A DNA stretch of 34,712 nt from Streptococcus henryi DSM 19005 (GTDB taxonomy: Bacteria > Bacillota > Bacilli > Lactobacillales > Streptococcaceae): contig NZ_AQYA01000021.1 in NCBI RefSeq assembly GCF_000376985.1, positions 1 through 34,712 on the forward strand, given 5' to 3'. The notes beneath the pieces were generated by a model that was not told where the DNA came from, made no database searches, and worked only from the letters and a program-made list of their open reading frames with translations. Both the position numbers and the translations under genes were made by a program. Below, one piece after another: positions 1-8,213 of this stretch (position 1 is its first letter; each line of letters begins with the position of its first letter).

Positions 1-176
1 TCAATCTCCCAGCCATCCTTATGGTAGTCTGAAATAAGTTCCTTATCTAAGCGTTCTAAGCAATGAGCCAAACTCTCTGTAAAGACCTTACTCATCAAAC
101 TCATTATTTCTGTTTCTAACTCAGATAAATGTTTACTAGTCTTTAAAATTTTTCCAATCTTTGTTACAATAGTCAT
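1..176 (-). CDS. ISLre2-like (UPF0236) transposase, N-terminus only, runs off the left edge
   Basis: The minus-strand reading frame begins with an ATG at 176-174 and stays open to the window edge (58 codons). It reads MTIVTKIGKILKTSKHLSEL and continues with a motif of the type MSKVFTESLAHCLERLDKEL. I recognise this as the start of UPF0236/ISLre2-type transposases, but the DDE core lies outside the window, so the family call rests on the N-terminus alone. The sequence just upstream (about 181-235) contains near-inverted copies of ctatatcc/ggatatag and probably includes the element end. The gene may be complete beyond the edge. Confidence 0.55.
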   Translation of the reverse strand, partial: MTIVTKIGKILKTSKHLSELETEIMSLMSKVFTESLAHCLERLDKELISDYHKDGWEI

Positions 177-274
177 AGGTTCTATATCCTTTTGGGTTAT
201 TTCGTCATTTCCTAGGATATAGGACTTTTTTTATTTTGAAAACATGTAAACGTTTTTCCGAGTATTATTTTACA

Positions 275-496
275 CTAACGCTTCCATCTTAAAAACTCTT
301 CAAAACCTTCCAAATTAATAAAGACTAGTTTATGAGTTGGGTTAATCACATAATCTTTAAACTGCTTATTATCTCTCATTTCACCTAACCATCTATTCAG
401 TGTATATTGATTCAGACCTTCCCACCTCCTCAATATAGCTTTTTTATCTGCCCACTCAGCTATACTATTATCAACCGATACAAATTTAATTTTCAT
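275..496 (-). CDS. Small phage-type DNA-binding protein (DUF771/excisionase-like), function unassigned
   Basis: This is a 73-residue basic protein beginning MKIKFVSVDNSIAEWADKKA and carrying a WEGLNQYTLNRWLGEMR segment followed by a YVINPTHKLVFINLEGFEEF segment. That pattern (a winged-helix-like core, then a beta strand ending in LEGFEEFLRWK) resembles small helix-turn-helix proteins found in streptococcal phages and integrative elements. It ends earlier than I would expect for the family, directly after WKR, so it may be truncated. A purine-rich GAGAG lies 8 bases before the ATG. It lies downstream of the Xre repressor on the same strand, which suggests a decayed regulatory module of a phage or mobile element. 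The family call is from memory of the motif, not a search. Confidence 0.5.
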   Translation of the reverse strand: MKIKFVSVDNSIAEWADKKAILRRWEGLNQYTLNRWLGEMRDNKQFKDYVINPTHKLVFINLEGFEEFLRWKR

Positions 497-521
497 AATA
501 GTTTCTCTCTATTTCATATTA

Positions 522-632
522 TTAACCTCCGTGGGTATGATTGGTTAAATCACTCATGGGCATCTCACCCGCTGTCCTTTTACGTTGGCAGCCTGAACGT
601 TCAGAAGTATCATTGTCCTTATTTGTGGTCAT
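522..632 (-). CDS. Possible 36-residue small protein
   Basis: An ATG at 632-630 opens 36 codons beginning MTTNKDNDTSERSGCQRKRT and ending in TNHTHGG before TAA at 524-522. No convincing ribosome site precedes the ATG, and an in-frame stop lies seven codons upstream. The frame's last codons form the sequence GGAGGT, which would serve as a ribosome site for a following ATG at about 517; that reading stops after two codons (ATG AAA TAG), so a downstream gene may have been lost. The frame also spans the perfect palindrome CTGAACGTTCAG. I do not recognise the product. It could be non-coding leader sequence. Confidence 0.25.
   Translation of the reverse strand: MTTNKDNDTSERSGCQRKRTAGEMPMSDLTNHTHGG
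593..604. repeat. Perfect 12-bp palindrome CTGAACGTTCAG
   Basis: The twelve bases are identical on both strands. They lie between the Xre repressor gene and the small phage-like protein gene, inside the possible 36-residue ORF. An operator is possible in such a module, but no second copy was noticed in the window. Confidence 0.3.
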
Positions 633-766
633 GGCAGATAGAGAACCACTCTATTTTGTAGCTAATAATTTTCGCTCCTATCACGGCGTATCTCACTAAA
701 TTGCTCGACAAATAAGAAAGTCCCACCTCGGTTTATTCAATTGTCAATGAACAAATCAAGGAGAGA

Positions 767-991
767 CTATTTAATATTATTTTTGATTCGGTGAGGGAAA
801 TCAGTTTGTCCCAACAAATAATCAGTACTAACGTCATAGAAATTTGAAAGACTAATTAGAACTTCCGCTGATAACTTTCGCTCACCTCTTTCCAATTTTG
901 CATATGCAGAATTAGTAAGAGACAGAAGTTTCGCAATATCAGATTGCGTTAAATCTCTATCTTCCCTCAGATTCCTTATCCGCTGGTACAT
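767..991 (-). CDS. Xre-family transcriptional repressor (Cro/CI-like HTH)
   Basis: This 74-residue protein is essentially a single helix-turn-helix domain. The core reads LREDRDLTQSDIAKLLSLTN followed by AYAKLERGERKLSAEVLISL and then the typical STDYLLG motif that closes the HTH_3 fold. Such one-domain repressors control prophages and integrative elements, usually by binding palindromes near their own promoter. AGGAG lies 8 bases before the ATG. A perfect palindrome (TGTCCAA-A-TTGGACA, 1046-1060) lies 55 bp upstream of the start and is a plausible operator. The adjoining small phage-like protein and the flanking IS suggest a leftover regulatory region of a mobile element. The family is certain; the regulated target is unknown. 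Confidence 0.85.
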   Translation of the reverse strand: MYQRIRNLREDRDLTQSDIAKLLSLTNSAYAKLERGERKLSAEVLISLSNFYDVSTDYLLGQTDFPHRIKNNIK

Positions 992-1045
992 CTAGCTTTC
1001 TCCTAAGAAAAAGTATAGATTATTTATGTCCTATATCTTTGAAAT

Positions 1046-1060
1046 TGTCCAAATTGGACA
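1046..1060. promoter_or_regulatory. Palindrome TGTCCAA-A-TTGGACA upstream of the Xre gene, likely operator
   Basis: Seven-base arms are perfectly complementary around a single central A. On the minus strand the right-hand arm includes TTGGAC, which could double as a -35 element for the Xre gene; the -10 is not clear. Position, symmetry and the adjacent repressor make autoregulation the simplest reading, which is inference. Confidence 0.5.
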
Positions 1061-1086
1061 GAGAATTTTTTTACAAGTAATGAAGA

Positions 1087-1115
1087 AGCAGACTAGAAAC
1101 ATTAGTCTGCTTTTT
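1087..1115 (+). terminator. Strong hairpin with T-tract
   Basis: Arms AGCAGACTA (1087-1095) and TAGTCTGCT (1103-1111) pair perfectly across a 7-base loop and are followed by TTTT on the plus strand. No intact plus-strand gene precedes it. On the minus strand it lies just after the aldo/keto reductase remnant but is followed there by a weaker T content. It may be the terminator of a lost plus-strand gene or may act on both strands. Confidence 0.55.
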
Positions 1116-1161
1116 AACCTATCATTCCATACCTAATATCATCATCTGCTGAATATTTTAC

Positions 1162-1981
1162 TTAAAGAGTTTCCGTCCAAGAAAATAGTGTCTTGCCTTT
1201 ATCTAATTTCTTTAGCATATCCATTTCAAAATTTGTTAGACAAAAATCAAAAATATCTATATTTTCAGCTAGCCGTTCTACTCGACTCGTCTTTGGCACG
1301 ACTGACACTCCCCGTTGCGTCAAGAAACGTAACACAATTTGAGCTGGTGACTTGCCATATTTCTCTGAAAGCTGAACAAGTTCTGGTTGTTGCTCAAATT
1401 GAATCTTTCCTTGCGCTAATGGTGACCAAGCCTGCATCACTGTTCCATGTTCTTTCAATGTTTGTTGCAAGTCCCATTTTTGAAAGTGGAGATGACATTC
1501 AACTTGATTCACTGTAGGCACTATGTTAGAGGAGTGGATAAATTGCTCAAATCGTCTCTGATTATAATTTGATAAGCCAATCGCTTTGACCTTTCCATCA
1601 TAATAAGCTTCCTCTAAAACCTTATACATAGCCTTATCATTGGTATAGGGTTCATGAACCAACATTAGTGTCAATATAAGACATGCTTAAACTGTCTAAG
1701 GAGCGTTCAATCCCATCTCGAGCTTGCTGGTAGCTATTGCTATGACCATCCAGTTTAGTCGTAACAAATAGTTCGCTTCGCTTAGCAGGACTACTAGCAA
1801 TAGCTTTTCCAACTTCTCTTTCATTGCCATACATCTGAGCAGTATCTATCAGACGATAGCCAAGCCTAATCGCCTCCGAGACAATACTGACACATGTCTC
1901 TCCTCTTAAATCCCATGTTCCTAGACCAAGTAGGGGCATTTCCAAACCTGAATTTAATACAATCTTATCTTTAATTACCAT
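1162..1981 (-). pseudogene. Aldo/keto reductase, broken by a one-base frameshift
   Basis: Two overlapping frames form one NADPH-dependent aldo/keto reductase of about 273 residues. The upstream part (1981 to about 1670) holds the start MVIKDKIVLNSGLEMPLLGL, the catalytic Asp/Tyr in DTAQMYGNEREVG and the catalytic Lys in TTKLD. The downstream part (from about 1668) resumes with LMLVHEPYTND, carrying the catalytic His, then GLSNYNQRRFEQF and the C-terminal PKTSRVERLAENI segment. The break lies in the minus-strand sequence ATTGACACTAATG; removing the A at position 1669 restores ...YIDLMLVHEP... in one frame. All catalytic residues survive, so the break is recent or a sequencing error. The intact paralogue at 26217-27059 has the same architecture. 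Confidence 0.85.
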
Positions 1982-1992
1982 CTATAATTCTC

Positions 1993-2713
1993 TTACATCG
2001 TTTGTAATGTTGGGCGGATAATCATATCATTTACTGACATTCTATCAGGAGTGTCAATAACGTAAGCTACAGCAGTAGCAATGTTTTCAGTTTTCCCCCC
2101 GATTCCGATTGATGCTTGGTTTGTACAAAGCTTCACCTGCTTCTTTGTCAGAAATGGTTTTATAAAGTTCTATAACGACTGCTCCAGGGGAAATAATGGT
2201 AGATTTAATTCCATCTTCACGATGTTTTTTGACGAAGTCCTTCCATTATAGCTCTAACCGCAAATTTTGTCCTACAATATACAGCAGATTCGGGATAAAC
2301 AACATGTCCTACAACTGACTCAGTTGAAATGATATGATCAGATTGTTGATTTTCATAATCAGTAAGACTACTGAAATACCATTCAAAATTCCCATAATAT
2401 TGACATTTGTTTACTCATCACTGTGCTCTTCACTTATCAAATATTGTGGCATAATACCAACATCGTTACATAAAATATCTATGTTCACAAATGTATCTGC
2501 TGTATAGTTAACACCCTATTGCAAAGACTAAAAATCAGTAACATCTGCTACTTGATATCGAATATCTACTTCTGTTGAATTGTCTTCAAGCGTTCTTCTC
2601 TACATGCACCTAAAACCAATTTAGCAACCTATTGTTATTCTAATAAATGCTGTCGCTTCAGCTATACCAGATGAAGCTCCTATAATTATAACAATCTTAT
2701 CTTTGATAACCAT
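1993..2713 (-). pseudogene. Short-chain dehydrogenase/reductase, heavily decayed
   Basis: No long open frame exists, but translation across frames on the minus strand shows an SDR. It starts MVIKDKIVIIIGASSGIAEA after a strong GAGGAGG ribosome site, which matches the Rossmann glycine motif. Later pieces include NVDILCND-like strand sequence, an [13 protein letters not shown] stretch, the active-site YxxxK in [10 protein letters not shown], and the C-terminal SVNDMIIRPTLQTM. At least several frameshifts and in-frame stops (for example TAG and TAA codons in the middle third) interrupt it. It immediately precedes the broken aldo/keto reductase, and both genes begin with the same eight residues MVIKDKIV. 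The two probably formed one oxidoreductase operon. Confidence 0.75.
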
Positions 2714-2866
2714 ATACCCCCTCCTCATTACTTTTTCTAGTTTATATTATATAAACAAATTTATAATTCTTTTCCGTTTGAAGCTATGACCTTCTGATAC
2801 TAATAAAAAGAATCTTTCCTTTCTCAACTCCTGTTTATTTCTATATAATCACTTACCCATATTAAT

Positions 2867-3835
2867 TCAAGATAAAATATATTTTTCTAACCACACTTTA
2901 ACTAACTCCGTCCAAATTGCAGCTTCTTTATTTTCTAAGTGAGACGGTATTTTTTTCTTGCTAATAAATTTCAGTAATTGTTCTGTTCCTTTTGAAGGTG
3001 GTACTAAACCGTTATTTATTGCGTTTAAAACTAAGTATGTTTGTTTCATAGTATACTGACCAGTTTCTAGCATTTCCTCTGTCAATACTTCAGCAGTCGA
3101 CAATCCGTGCTTCCCCTCAGAAAATATATGATATGAAAAAGGAACATTATTTTGCTTCAATGCTGAAGCTAGTACTATGCTATTTTCGACAGCAACAGTC
3201 TCATCCGTTGCTGTATGCCATAAAAACATAGGAGGAGTAGCTGTGGTAATATTTTTTTCTAACGAGAAATATTTTTGTTCTTCATCGGTAGCTGAAATCC
3301 CAAGTAACGCTTTAAAAGAACCTTCGTGACAGAATTTTCCTGTTGAAACAACTGGATAACATAGTATGGCAGCATCAGGTCTGTTCGAAAATCGGTTATA
3401 GAAATCATTATTATCCATAACATCCTGATAGTGTGTACATAAACTTCCACACAAATGACCACCCGCCGAAAAACCACAGATAATAATTTTTTCAGAATGG
3501 ATATTTAATTCCTGATGATTTGCACGTAAAAATCGAATGGCTCTCGAAAGATCATTCATAGGTTGATGTTGCACAGGAACGTTGCCTAATACATTGACCG
3601 TATAGGTTAAAACAAATGCATTATACCCAAAACTATAAAATTTCCGAGCGACACTATCACCTTCGCTAGGGGAAACAAAACTATATGCTCCTCCAGGAAC
3701 AATTATAATTGTAGGTCGTCCTCCTGAAACATTTTCTTCGTGCAAATAGCTATATAAATTAGGCATGAATCCGAATGACTGTGAATAATTATATTCATCC
3801 TCAGCCCAAATATCAAACACTGTATTATTCATCAT
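2867..3835 (-). CDS. Alpha/beta-hydrolase carbohydrate esterase (acetyl-xylan-esterase/BD-FAE-like)
   Basis: A 322-residue cytoplasmic hydrolase with no signal peptide. It shows the PGGAY oxyanion-hole motif near residue 47, the nucleophile elbow GFSAGGH with Ser near residue 123, an Asp in TATDETV and the catalytic His in EGKHGLS. This is the arrangement of esterases that remove acetyl or feruloyl groups from glycosides. The start is placed at the ATG at 3835: a GGAG ribosome site sits inside the last codons of the upstream rhamnosidase gene, which ends at 3840. A frame five codons longer overlaps that gene. It is the last gene of the sugar operon, and its likely job is to deacylate imported glycosides. 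The exact substrate is unknown. Confidence 0.75.
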   Translation of the reverse strand: MMNNTVFDIWAEDEYNYSQSFGFMPNLYSYLHEENVSGGRPTIIIVPGGAYSFVSPSEGDSVARKFYSFGYNAFVLTYTVNVLGNVPVQHQPMNDLSRAIRFLRANHQELNIHSEKIIICGFSAGGHLCGSLCTHYQDVMDNNDFYNRFSNRPDAAILCYPVVSTGKFCHEGSFKALLGISATDEEQKYFSLEKNITTATPPMFLWHTATDETVAVENSIVLASALKQNNVPFSYHIFSEGKHGLSTAEVLTEEMLETGQYTMKQTYLVLNAINNGLVPPSKGTEQLLKFISKKKIPSHLENKEAAIWTELVKVWLEKYILS

Positions 3836-3839
3836 TTTA

Positions 3840-6638
3840 TTATTCTCCATTTAGAACAGCAATCATTTTATCAAAAATTGAAAATGCTCTTTCTGGAACT
3901 AACGTCTTAGGTAAAGTCTTCTTTATTTCAATAATAGACATTCTACCTGCAAAACCACGAACAAATCCACTTTTTGCTAAATCGGGCGCCTCAGTCATAA
4001 AAATATTTTCAGCTTTTGGATATGATCTTAACTCATTTAAAGTAGTATCTTCGCTAAATTTTTTCACTTCATAAGTTTCTGAAATATTATATTCAAAGTG
4101 GTATGTTCCAGAGCCGAGATGTATTTCCTTACTTTCAGGCAATGTTAAATCTGCTGAAGTATTAGTAGGTACTGAAATATCCGCAGTTAATCTTCCAGAC
4201 TTACAAGAAATAGAACATTTGATTTCCCCATAAGGAGTCTCATAGTTTACTTTGTATGAAGAGATTCCATTTACTGGACGAGGTTTCAATGTGAAGGTTT
4301 TAAAAGCTGGACTAGTAGCTTTTATGCCACATAATTCACTATACAGCCAATCTCCAACCGTTCCAAATCCGTATTGATTAAAAGAGTTCATATTAAAAAG
4401 ATTAATACTTCCATCAGGATTTACGCCATCCCAAAGTTCCCAAATCGTAGTTGCACCAAGTTTAACACTATAAAGCCATGATGGACAATCATCTTTTAAT
4501 AAAATGTCACCAGCCAATTGATGTAAACCATTTTGAGACAAAACTTTCATAATGTACTCAGTACCAGTAAAACCTGTCATCAAATGCTTTTTATTTTTTA
4601 CTAAGTTTAGAACTAAACGTTCTAAAGTCTCCATTCGTTGCTTCTCATCATCAATTATATTGAAATATAGCGCCATCGTTAGCGAAGTTTGTGTTTCTGA
4701 TACCAATCTACCATTAGCTGTGACATATTCTTGTCTAATGTTTTTCAAAACATTTTGATATAGCTTCTCAAATAGAATCTTATCTTCATTTTTATTTAAA
4801 ATAGTAGCAGTTTTTACCATAATATCAATAGAATAAAGATAATAGATATTTGCCAAGAAATAAACATCGGTAGACCCGACTTTTTCGTCTGATGATGGTC
4901 GTAAAATTCCCTCTGGAATCTTGCGGTGTGGACCTTTAGGTGCATCTAAAGAAAGCCAATCACCAAATTGAGAGCTATTTGAAGAATTAAGAATGCCATC
5001 TTTACTTGCTAAAGAGGTTGTATACTCAACGCTCTTCTTCATACTGTCATATTGCTCAGTAAGAACTCTTTTATCTCCGTAAGATTCCCAAATATGCCAA
5101 GGAACAATCGTAGCTGCTTCATGCCAAATTTGGACACTAGTATTTGTTTTTAAAATATCGGGAACTGTCAAATAAACCGCTCCTTCTTTACTCTGTTCAA
5201 CTCGCAAATCACGAAGCCATTTACGGTAAAATAAAGCAACATTTTTTTGCCAACATGCTGTAGGTAGAAAAATTTCGCAATCTCCTGTATAGCCTAATCT
5301 CTCGTCACGTTGTGGGCAATCCATAGGAATATCAAAATAGTTACTTCGCATTGTCCAATCAATATTGTGCCATAACTGATTGATAGCTTCGTTAGAAGAT
5401 TCAAATCTACCTGTTTGTTTCAAATTAGAATGCATTACACAAGCAGTGAAATCATTTAAATCAATGTTTTCTATGCCTTCAATACTTATATATCTAAAAC
5501 CGTGGAAAGTAAAACTAGGCAAAAATGTATCGTCGCCCCCACTTGTAATGAATACATCTGTCGCACGAGCCGTTCTTAAATTTGTGGTAAAAAGATTCCC
5601 TTTTTCATCTAGCATCTCTCCATGCTTGATGGTGATTACAGTACCTCTAGGTCTTTTAATTTTAAGTTCTACAATACCAGTCATATTTTGACCAAAGTCA
5701 ATGATTTTCTCACCATTCGGAGCGGTATGAAGTTTTTTAGCGGAAATTTTTTCAGTAATTTTAATGGGTTCATTTTCTTGTCCAACTAAGATATCTTTTC
5801 GATGTTCAAATAGTCTAACATTTTCTACTGGATTTGTAGTAGTTGTAAAATCAATAACTTGGCCATTGTATATATCGTTATAGCCATTTTCACCGATTGT
5901 ACACTGCCACTCCTCATCTGTTACAATTCTTTTCTTACTACCATCTTCAAAAAACAAATCAACCATTGCAATCACAGCAGTACGTTTTCCATAATGATTC
6001 CCTTGACCATAAAACCCAAGAATTCCTTTGAACCATCCATTACCAACAGTTATTTTTATATCATTCTCTTCGAGAAGGAATTCTGTAATATCATACGTTT
6101 GATATTGCAATCTTTCCTGATAAGATGTCCATCCCGGTGTAAAATAAGCGTCCCCTAGACGATGCCCATTAACATGAGCCTCGTAAATTCCTAATGAACT
6201 AATATAGGCTCGTGCTCTAATAACCTTTTTCTCTGTTTGAAAACGATGCAAAAATATAGCACACGACTCTAAATCATCCTCGAAAGCATGCGTAATCCAC
6301 TCCGCCTCAAAGTTTTTATATGTTAAAAATCCCATTTCAAAATGGGTATCTGCCACTGCACATTCTCCGTCAGAACTTTCAACCCACAAACTTACTTCAT
6401 AACAACACTGTGCTAATAACTCCGGACCTTCATATTCAATATATAATGACTGCTCACTTTCGATAATTCCGCTGCTCCAGATTTTTTCTTTTTGAGCATA
6501 AACATCCAGCCGATAACTTTTTTGAACAATATTTTGATTACTAGAATCTAATTTCCATGAAAAAGTTGGCTTCCTTACATCTAGTCCCAGCGGCTCTTTC
6601 TGATATTCTACCTCAAAATCATAAATATTCAGCATCAT
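3840..6638 (-). CDS. Alpha-L-rhamnosidase, glycoside hydrolase family 78
   Basis: A 932-residue enzyme without a signal peptide, so it acts inside the cell on imported rhamnosides. The order matches GH78: an N-terminal beta domain (YEVEYQKEPLGLDVRKPTFSW-type opening), a second domain with the HRLGDAYFTPGWTSY motif, the (alpha/alpha)6 catalytic core with MDCPQRDERLGYTGDCEIF carrying the acidic residues of the active site, the second catalytic Glu in TTIWELWDG, and a C-terminal beta domain. A further helical tail of about 75 residues (YEVKKFSEDTTLNELRSY onward) follows the usual family end. The start codon overlaps the stop of the upstream kinase gene by one base (TAATG), so translation is probably coupled. 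No rhamnose-catabolic genes are nearby. Confidence 0.9.
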   Translation of the reverse strand: MMLNIYDFEVEYQKEPLGLDVRKPTFSWKLDSSNQNIVQKSYRLDVYAQKEKIWSSGIIESEQSLYIEYEGPELLAQCCYEVSLWVESSDGECAVADTHFEMGFLTYKNFEAEWITHAFEDDLESCAIFLHRFQTEKKVIRARAYISSLGIYEAHVNGHRLGDAYFTPGWTSYQERLQYQTYDITEFLLEENDIKITVGNGWFKGILGFYGQGNHYGKRTAVIAMVDLFFEDGSKKRIVTDEEWQCTIGENGYNDIYNGQVIDFTTTTNPVENVRLFEHRKDILVGQENEPIKITEKISAKKLHTAPNGEKIIDFGQNMTGIVELKIKRPRGTVITIKHGEMLDEKGNLFTTNLRTARATDVFITSGGDDTFLPSFTFHGFRYISIEGIENIDLNDFTACVMHSNLKQTGRFESSNEAINQLWHNIDWTMRSNYFDIPMDCPQRDERLGYTGDCEIFLPTACWQKNVALFYRKWLRDLRVEQSKEGAVYLTVPDILKTNTSVQIWHEAATIVPWHIWESYGDKRVLTEQYDSMKKSVEYTTSLASKDGILNSSNSSQFGDWLSLDAPKGPHRKIPEGILRPSSDEKVGSTDVYFLANIYYLYSIDIMVKTATILNKNEDKILFEKLYQNVLKNIRQEYVTANGRLVSETQTSLTMALYFNIIDDEKQRMETLERLVLNLVKNKKHLMTGFTGTEYIMKVLSQNGLHQLAGDILLKDDCPSWLYSVKLGATTIWELWDGVNPDGSINLFNMNSFNQYGFGTVGDWLYSELCGIKATSPAFKTFTLKPRPVNGISSYKVNYETPYGEIKCSISCKSGRLTADISVPTNTSADLTLPESKEIHLGSGTYHFEYNISETYEVKKFSEDTTLNELRSYPKAENIFMTEAPDLAKSGFVRGFAGRMSIIEIKKTLPKTLVPERAFSIFDKMIAVLNGE

Positions 6639-7531
6639 TATACCCCCATTTTCCTAGCATACATTGCTGCACCAACCACGCCTTTTGTGGAATCATCAGA
6701 TACGAAAACTAAGTTTAAATTATCATTTGGAAACGGTTTTCTAGTATGCTGATAAATTTTTTCTTTTAACAGTTCATATGGAAAACCCTCCATGTTAAGC
6801 ACTCCCCCTCCCAATAGAACAGAATCCGGATCTAAAATATTTATTTCTGTAGCTATAGCTATGGCAATATAATTAATATAATTGTCAATATCTTCTTTTG
6901 GCATACTAGAAAAAACGGTTTCTATATCTATTTTGGAATGTTGGCAATATTTCGCTAAATATTTACCACCTGCATAATTCTCAATACAACCAATGTTCCC
7001 ACAACCACATGCTAATTTGCTTTCAGGAATTGGAATGTGCCCTAGTTCTCCGGAAACTCCATTTTTTCCTTTATATATTTCCCCATTATAAAGAAAGACA
7101 TTTCCAATGCCTGTACCAACATAACATGCTGCTATGAGTCCTCCCGTATTGAGATGATACTTATGAATATCATATAAAGCGGCAGTCCACACATCTTTCA
7201 GCAAGAATACCTTTATACCAAAATATTCTTCTAATGGTGCTAAGAGATTTAAGTTATCAAAGCCAGGGAGACTCGGTGCTTGCAATACAGTTGTGCAATC
7301 TTTTGAAATTGTTGCAGGAACTGCGATGGCAATTGCTACAACTTGTCCAGTAAGTTGATATTTCGAAATATAATTTGAAATAAATTCAATCAAATTATCT
7401 ACACTCTTTGAGTTCGTAAAAACTGTTTTTTGATAAACTTTTTCAAAATAATGCACTTCAGACTCTTTATCCACAGCACCAATTCTGATATTAGTTCCTC
7501 CAATATCTAGACCTAAGATATATTCTCCCAT
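6638..7531 (-). CDS. alsK: ROK-family sugar kinase, D-allose kinase-like
   Basis: A 297-residue ROK kinase. It has the phosphate loop LDIGGTNIRIG at the N-terminus, the ROK signature GVSGELGHIPI, and the zinc-binding cluster CGCGNIGCIENY. Several stretches match what I remember of E. coli AlsK rather than glucokinases: PATISKDCTTVLQAPSLPGF, YVGTGIGNVFLYNGEIYKGK and LLGGGVLNMEGFPYELL. D-allose kinase makes D-allose 6-phosphate. Its upstream neighbours are the epimerase (25 bp away) and RpiB, which would complete the allose route. The alternative is another hexokinase of the family (glucose, fructose or an N-acetyl sugar), so the substrate is inferred from similarity and context. Confidence 0.7.
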   Translation of the reverse strand: MGEYILGLDIGGTNIRIGAVDKESEVHYFEKVYQKTVFTNSKSVDNLIEFISNYISKYQLTGQVVAIAIAVPATISKDCTTVLQAPSLPGFDNLNLLAPLEEYFGIKVFLLKDVWTAALYDIHKYHLNTGGLIAACYVGTGIGNVFLYNGEIYKGKNGVSGELGHIPIPESKLACGCGNIGCIENYAGGKYLAKYCQHSKIDIETVFSSMPKEDIDNYINYIAIAIATEINILDPDSVLLGGGVLNMEGFPYELLKEKIYQHTRKPFPNDNLNLVFVSDDSTKGVVGAAMYARKMGV

Positions 7532-7556
7532 CTACTGCACCTCTTTATTCTTTTAT

Positions 7557-8213
7557 TTATAATGTTCTTAATCGTTGAGTAATTGTTTCATACTCTTCTT
7601 CCTTACCAAACAATGCTGAAGTTCCTAAAACAAAGCCATCTACCCCTTTAGGAGACAGTTCTTTGATTTTCTCTGGTGAGCATGCGCCGTCTAGCATAAT
7701 TTTAAATCCAAACTCTGCCTTTAAATCATTAAGTTTTTCTATTTTTGCATTAACACTATCAATGTATGTTTGTCCTGCAAATCCGGGATTAACACTCATT
7801 ACCATCAGATAGTCAACATGTGGTAGCAACTCATAAATCGTTTCAATTGAAGTTCCAGGATTAATCGCAATACCTGGTTTAATCCCTCTTTTGATAATCT
7901 TTTGAAGAGTTCGCATTGGGTGACGATCACTCTCAGGGTGAATATAAATAATATTTACGCCTAAATCAGCAAAAGTATCAATATAATTTCCAGGATTTTC
8001 AATCATTAAATGAACATCTTTTTCGATTTTAGCTTTGCTACAAATATATTCTATATCTTGCAATCCCATTCCAAAATTTGGGACAAATTGCCCATCCATA
8101 ACATCTAGATGAAAAATATCTACACCTGCCTTTTCAAGCATTTCAATTTCCTTACCAAGATTTTCAAAATTTGCACACATCATGGATGGACATAGTAGTC
8201 GTTCTTTTTCCAT
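7557..8213 (-). CDS. alsE: Ribulose-phosphate-3-epimerase family, D-allulose-6-phosphate 3-epimerase-like
   Basis: A 218-residue TIM-barrel protein of the Rpe family. It carries the metal and active-site motifs HLDVMDGQFVPN, HLMIENP, the loop VMSVNPGFAGQ and the C-terminal phosphate motif FVLGTSALF. The IHPESDRHPMRT segment has HPE at the position where E. coli AlsE has HPE and classical Rpe usually differs. AlsE converts D-allulose 6-phosphate to fructose 6-phosphate. The gene abuts rpiB with no intergenic base (rpiB ends at 8214), which supports a shared pathway. A second pentose-phosphate Rpe cannot be excluded, but an Rpe would not normally sit between PTS, ROK and GH78 genes. Confidence 0.75.
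   Translation of the reverse strand: MEKERLLCPSMMCANFENLGKEIEMLEKAGVDIFHLDVMDGQFVPNFGMGLQDIEYICSKAKIEKDVHLMIENPGNYIDTFADLGVNIIYIHPESDRHPMRTLQKIIKRGIKPGIAINPGTSIETIYELLPHVDYLMVMSVNPGFAGQTYIDSVNAKIEKLNDLKAEFGFKIMLDGACSPEKIKELSPKGVDGFVLGTSALFGKEEEYETITQRLRTL

Noticed and set aside
236..262. CcpA (cre)-like sequence TGTAAACGTTTTTC and flanking short dyad near the left IS end
   Set aside because: The last positions do not fit the cre consensus, no promoter follows, and the AT-rich context makes a chance match likely.
407..661. 84-codon plus-strand frame
   Set aside because: It overlaps the phage-like gene on the opposite strand, has no ribosome site and an atypical composition.
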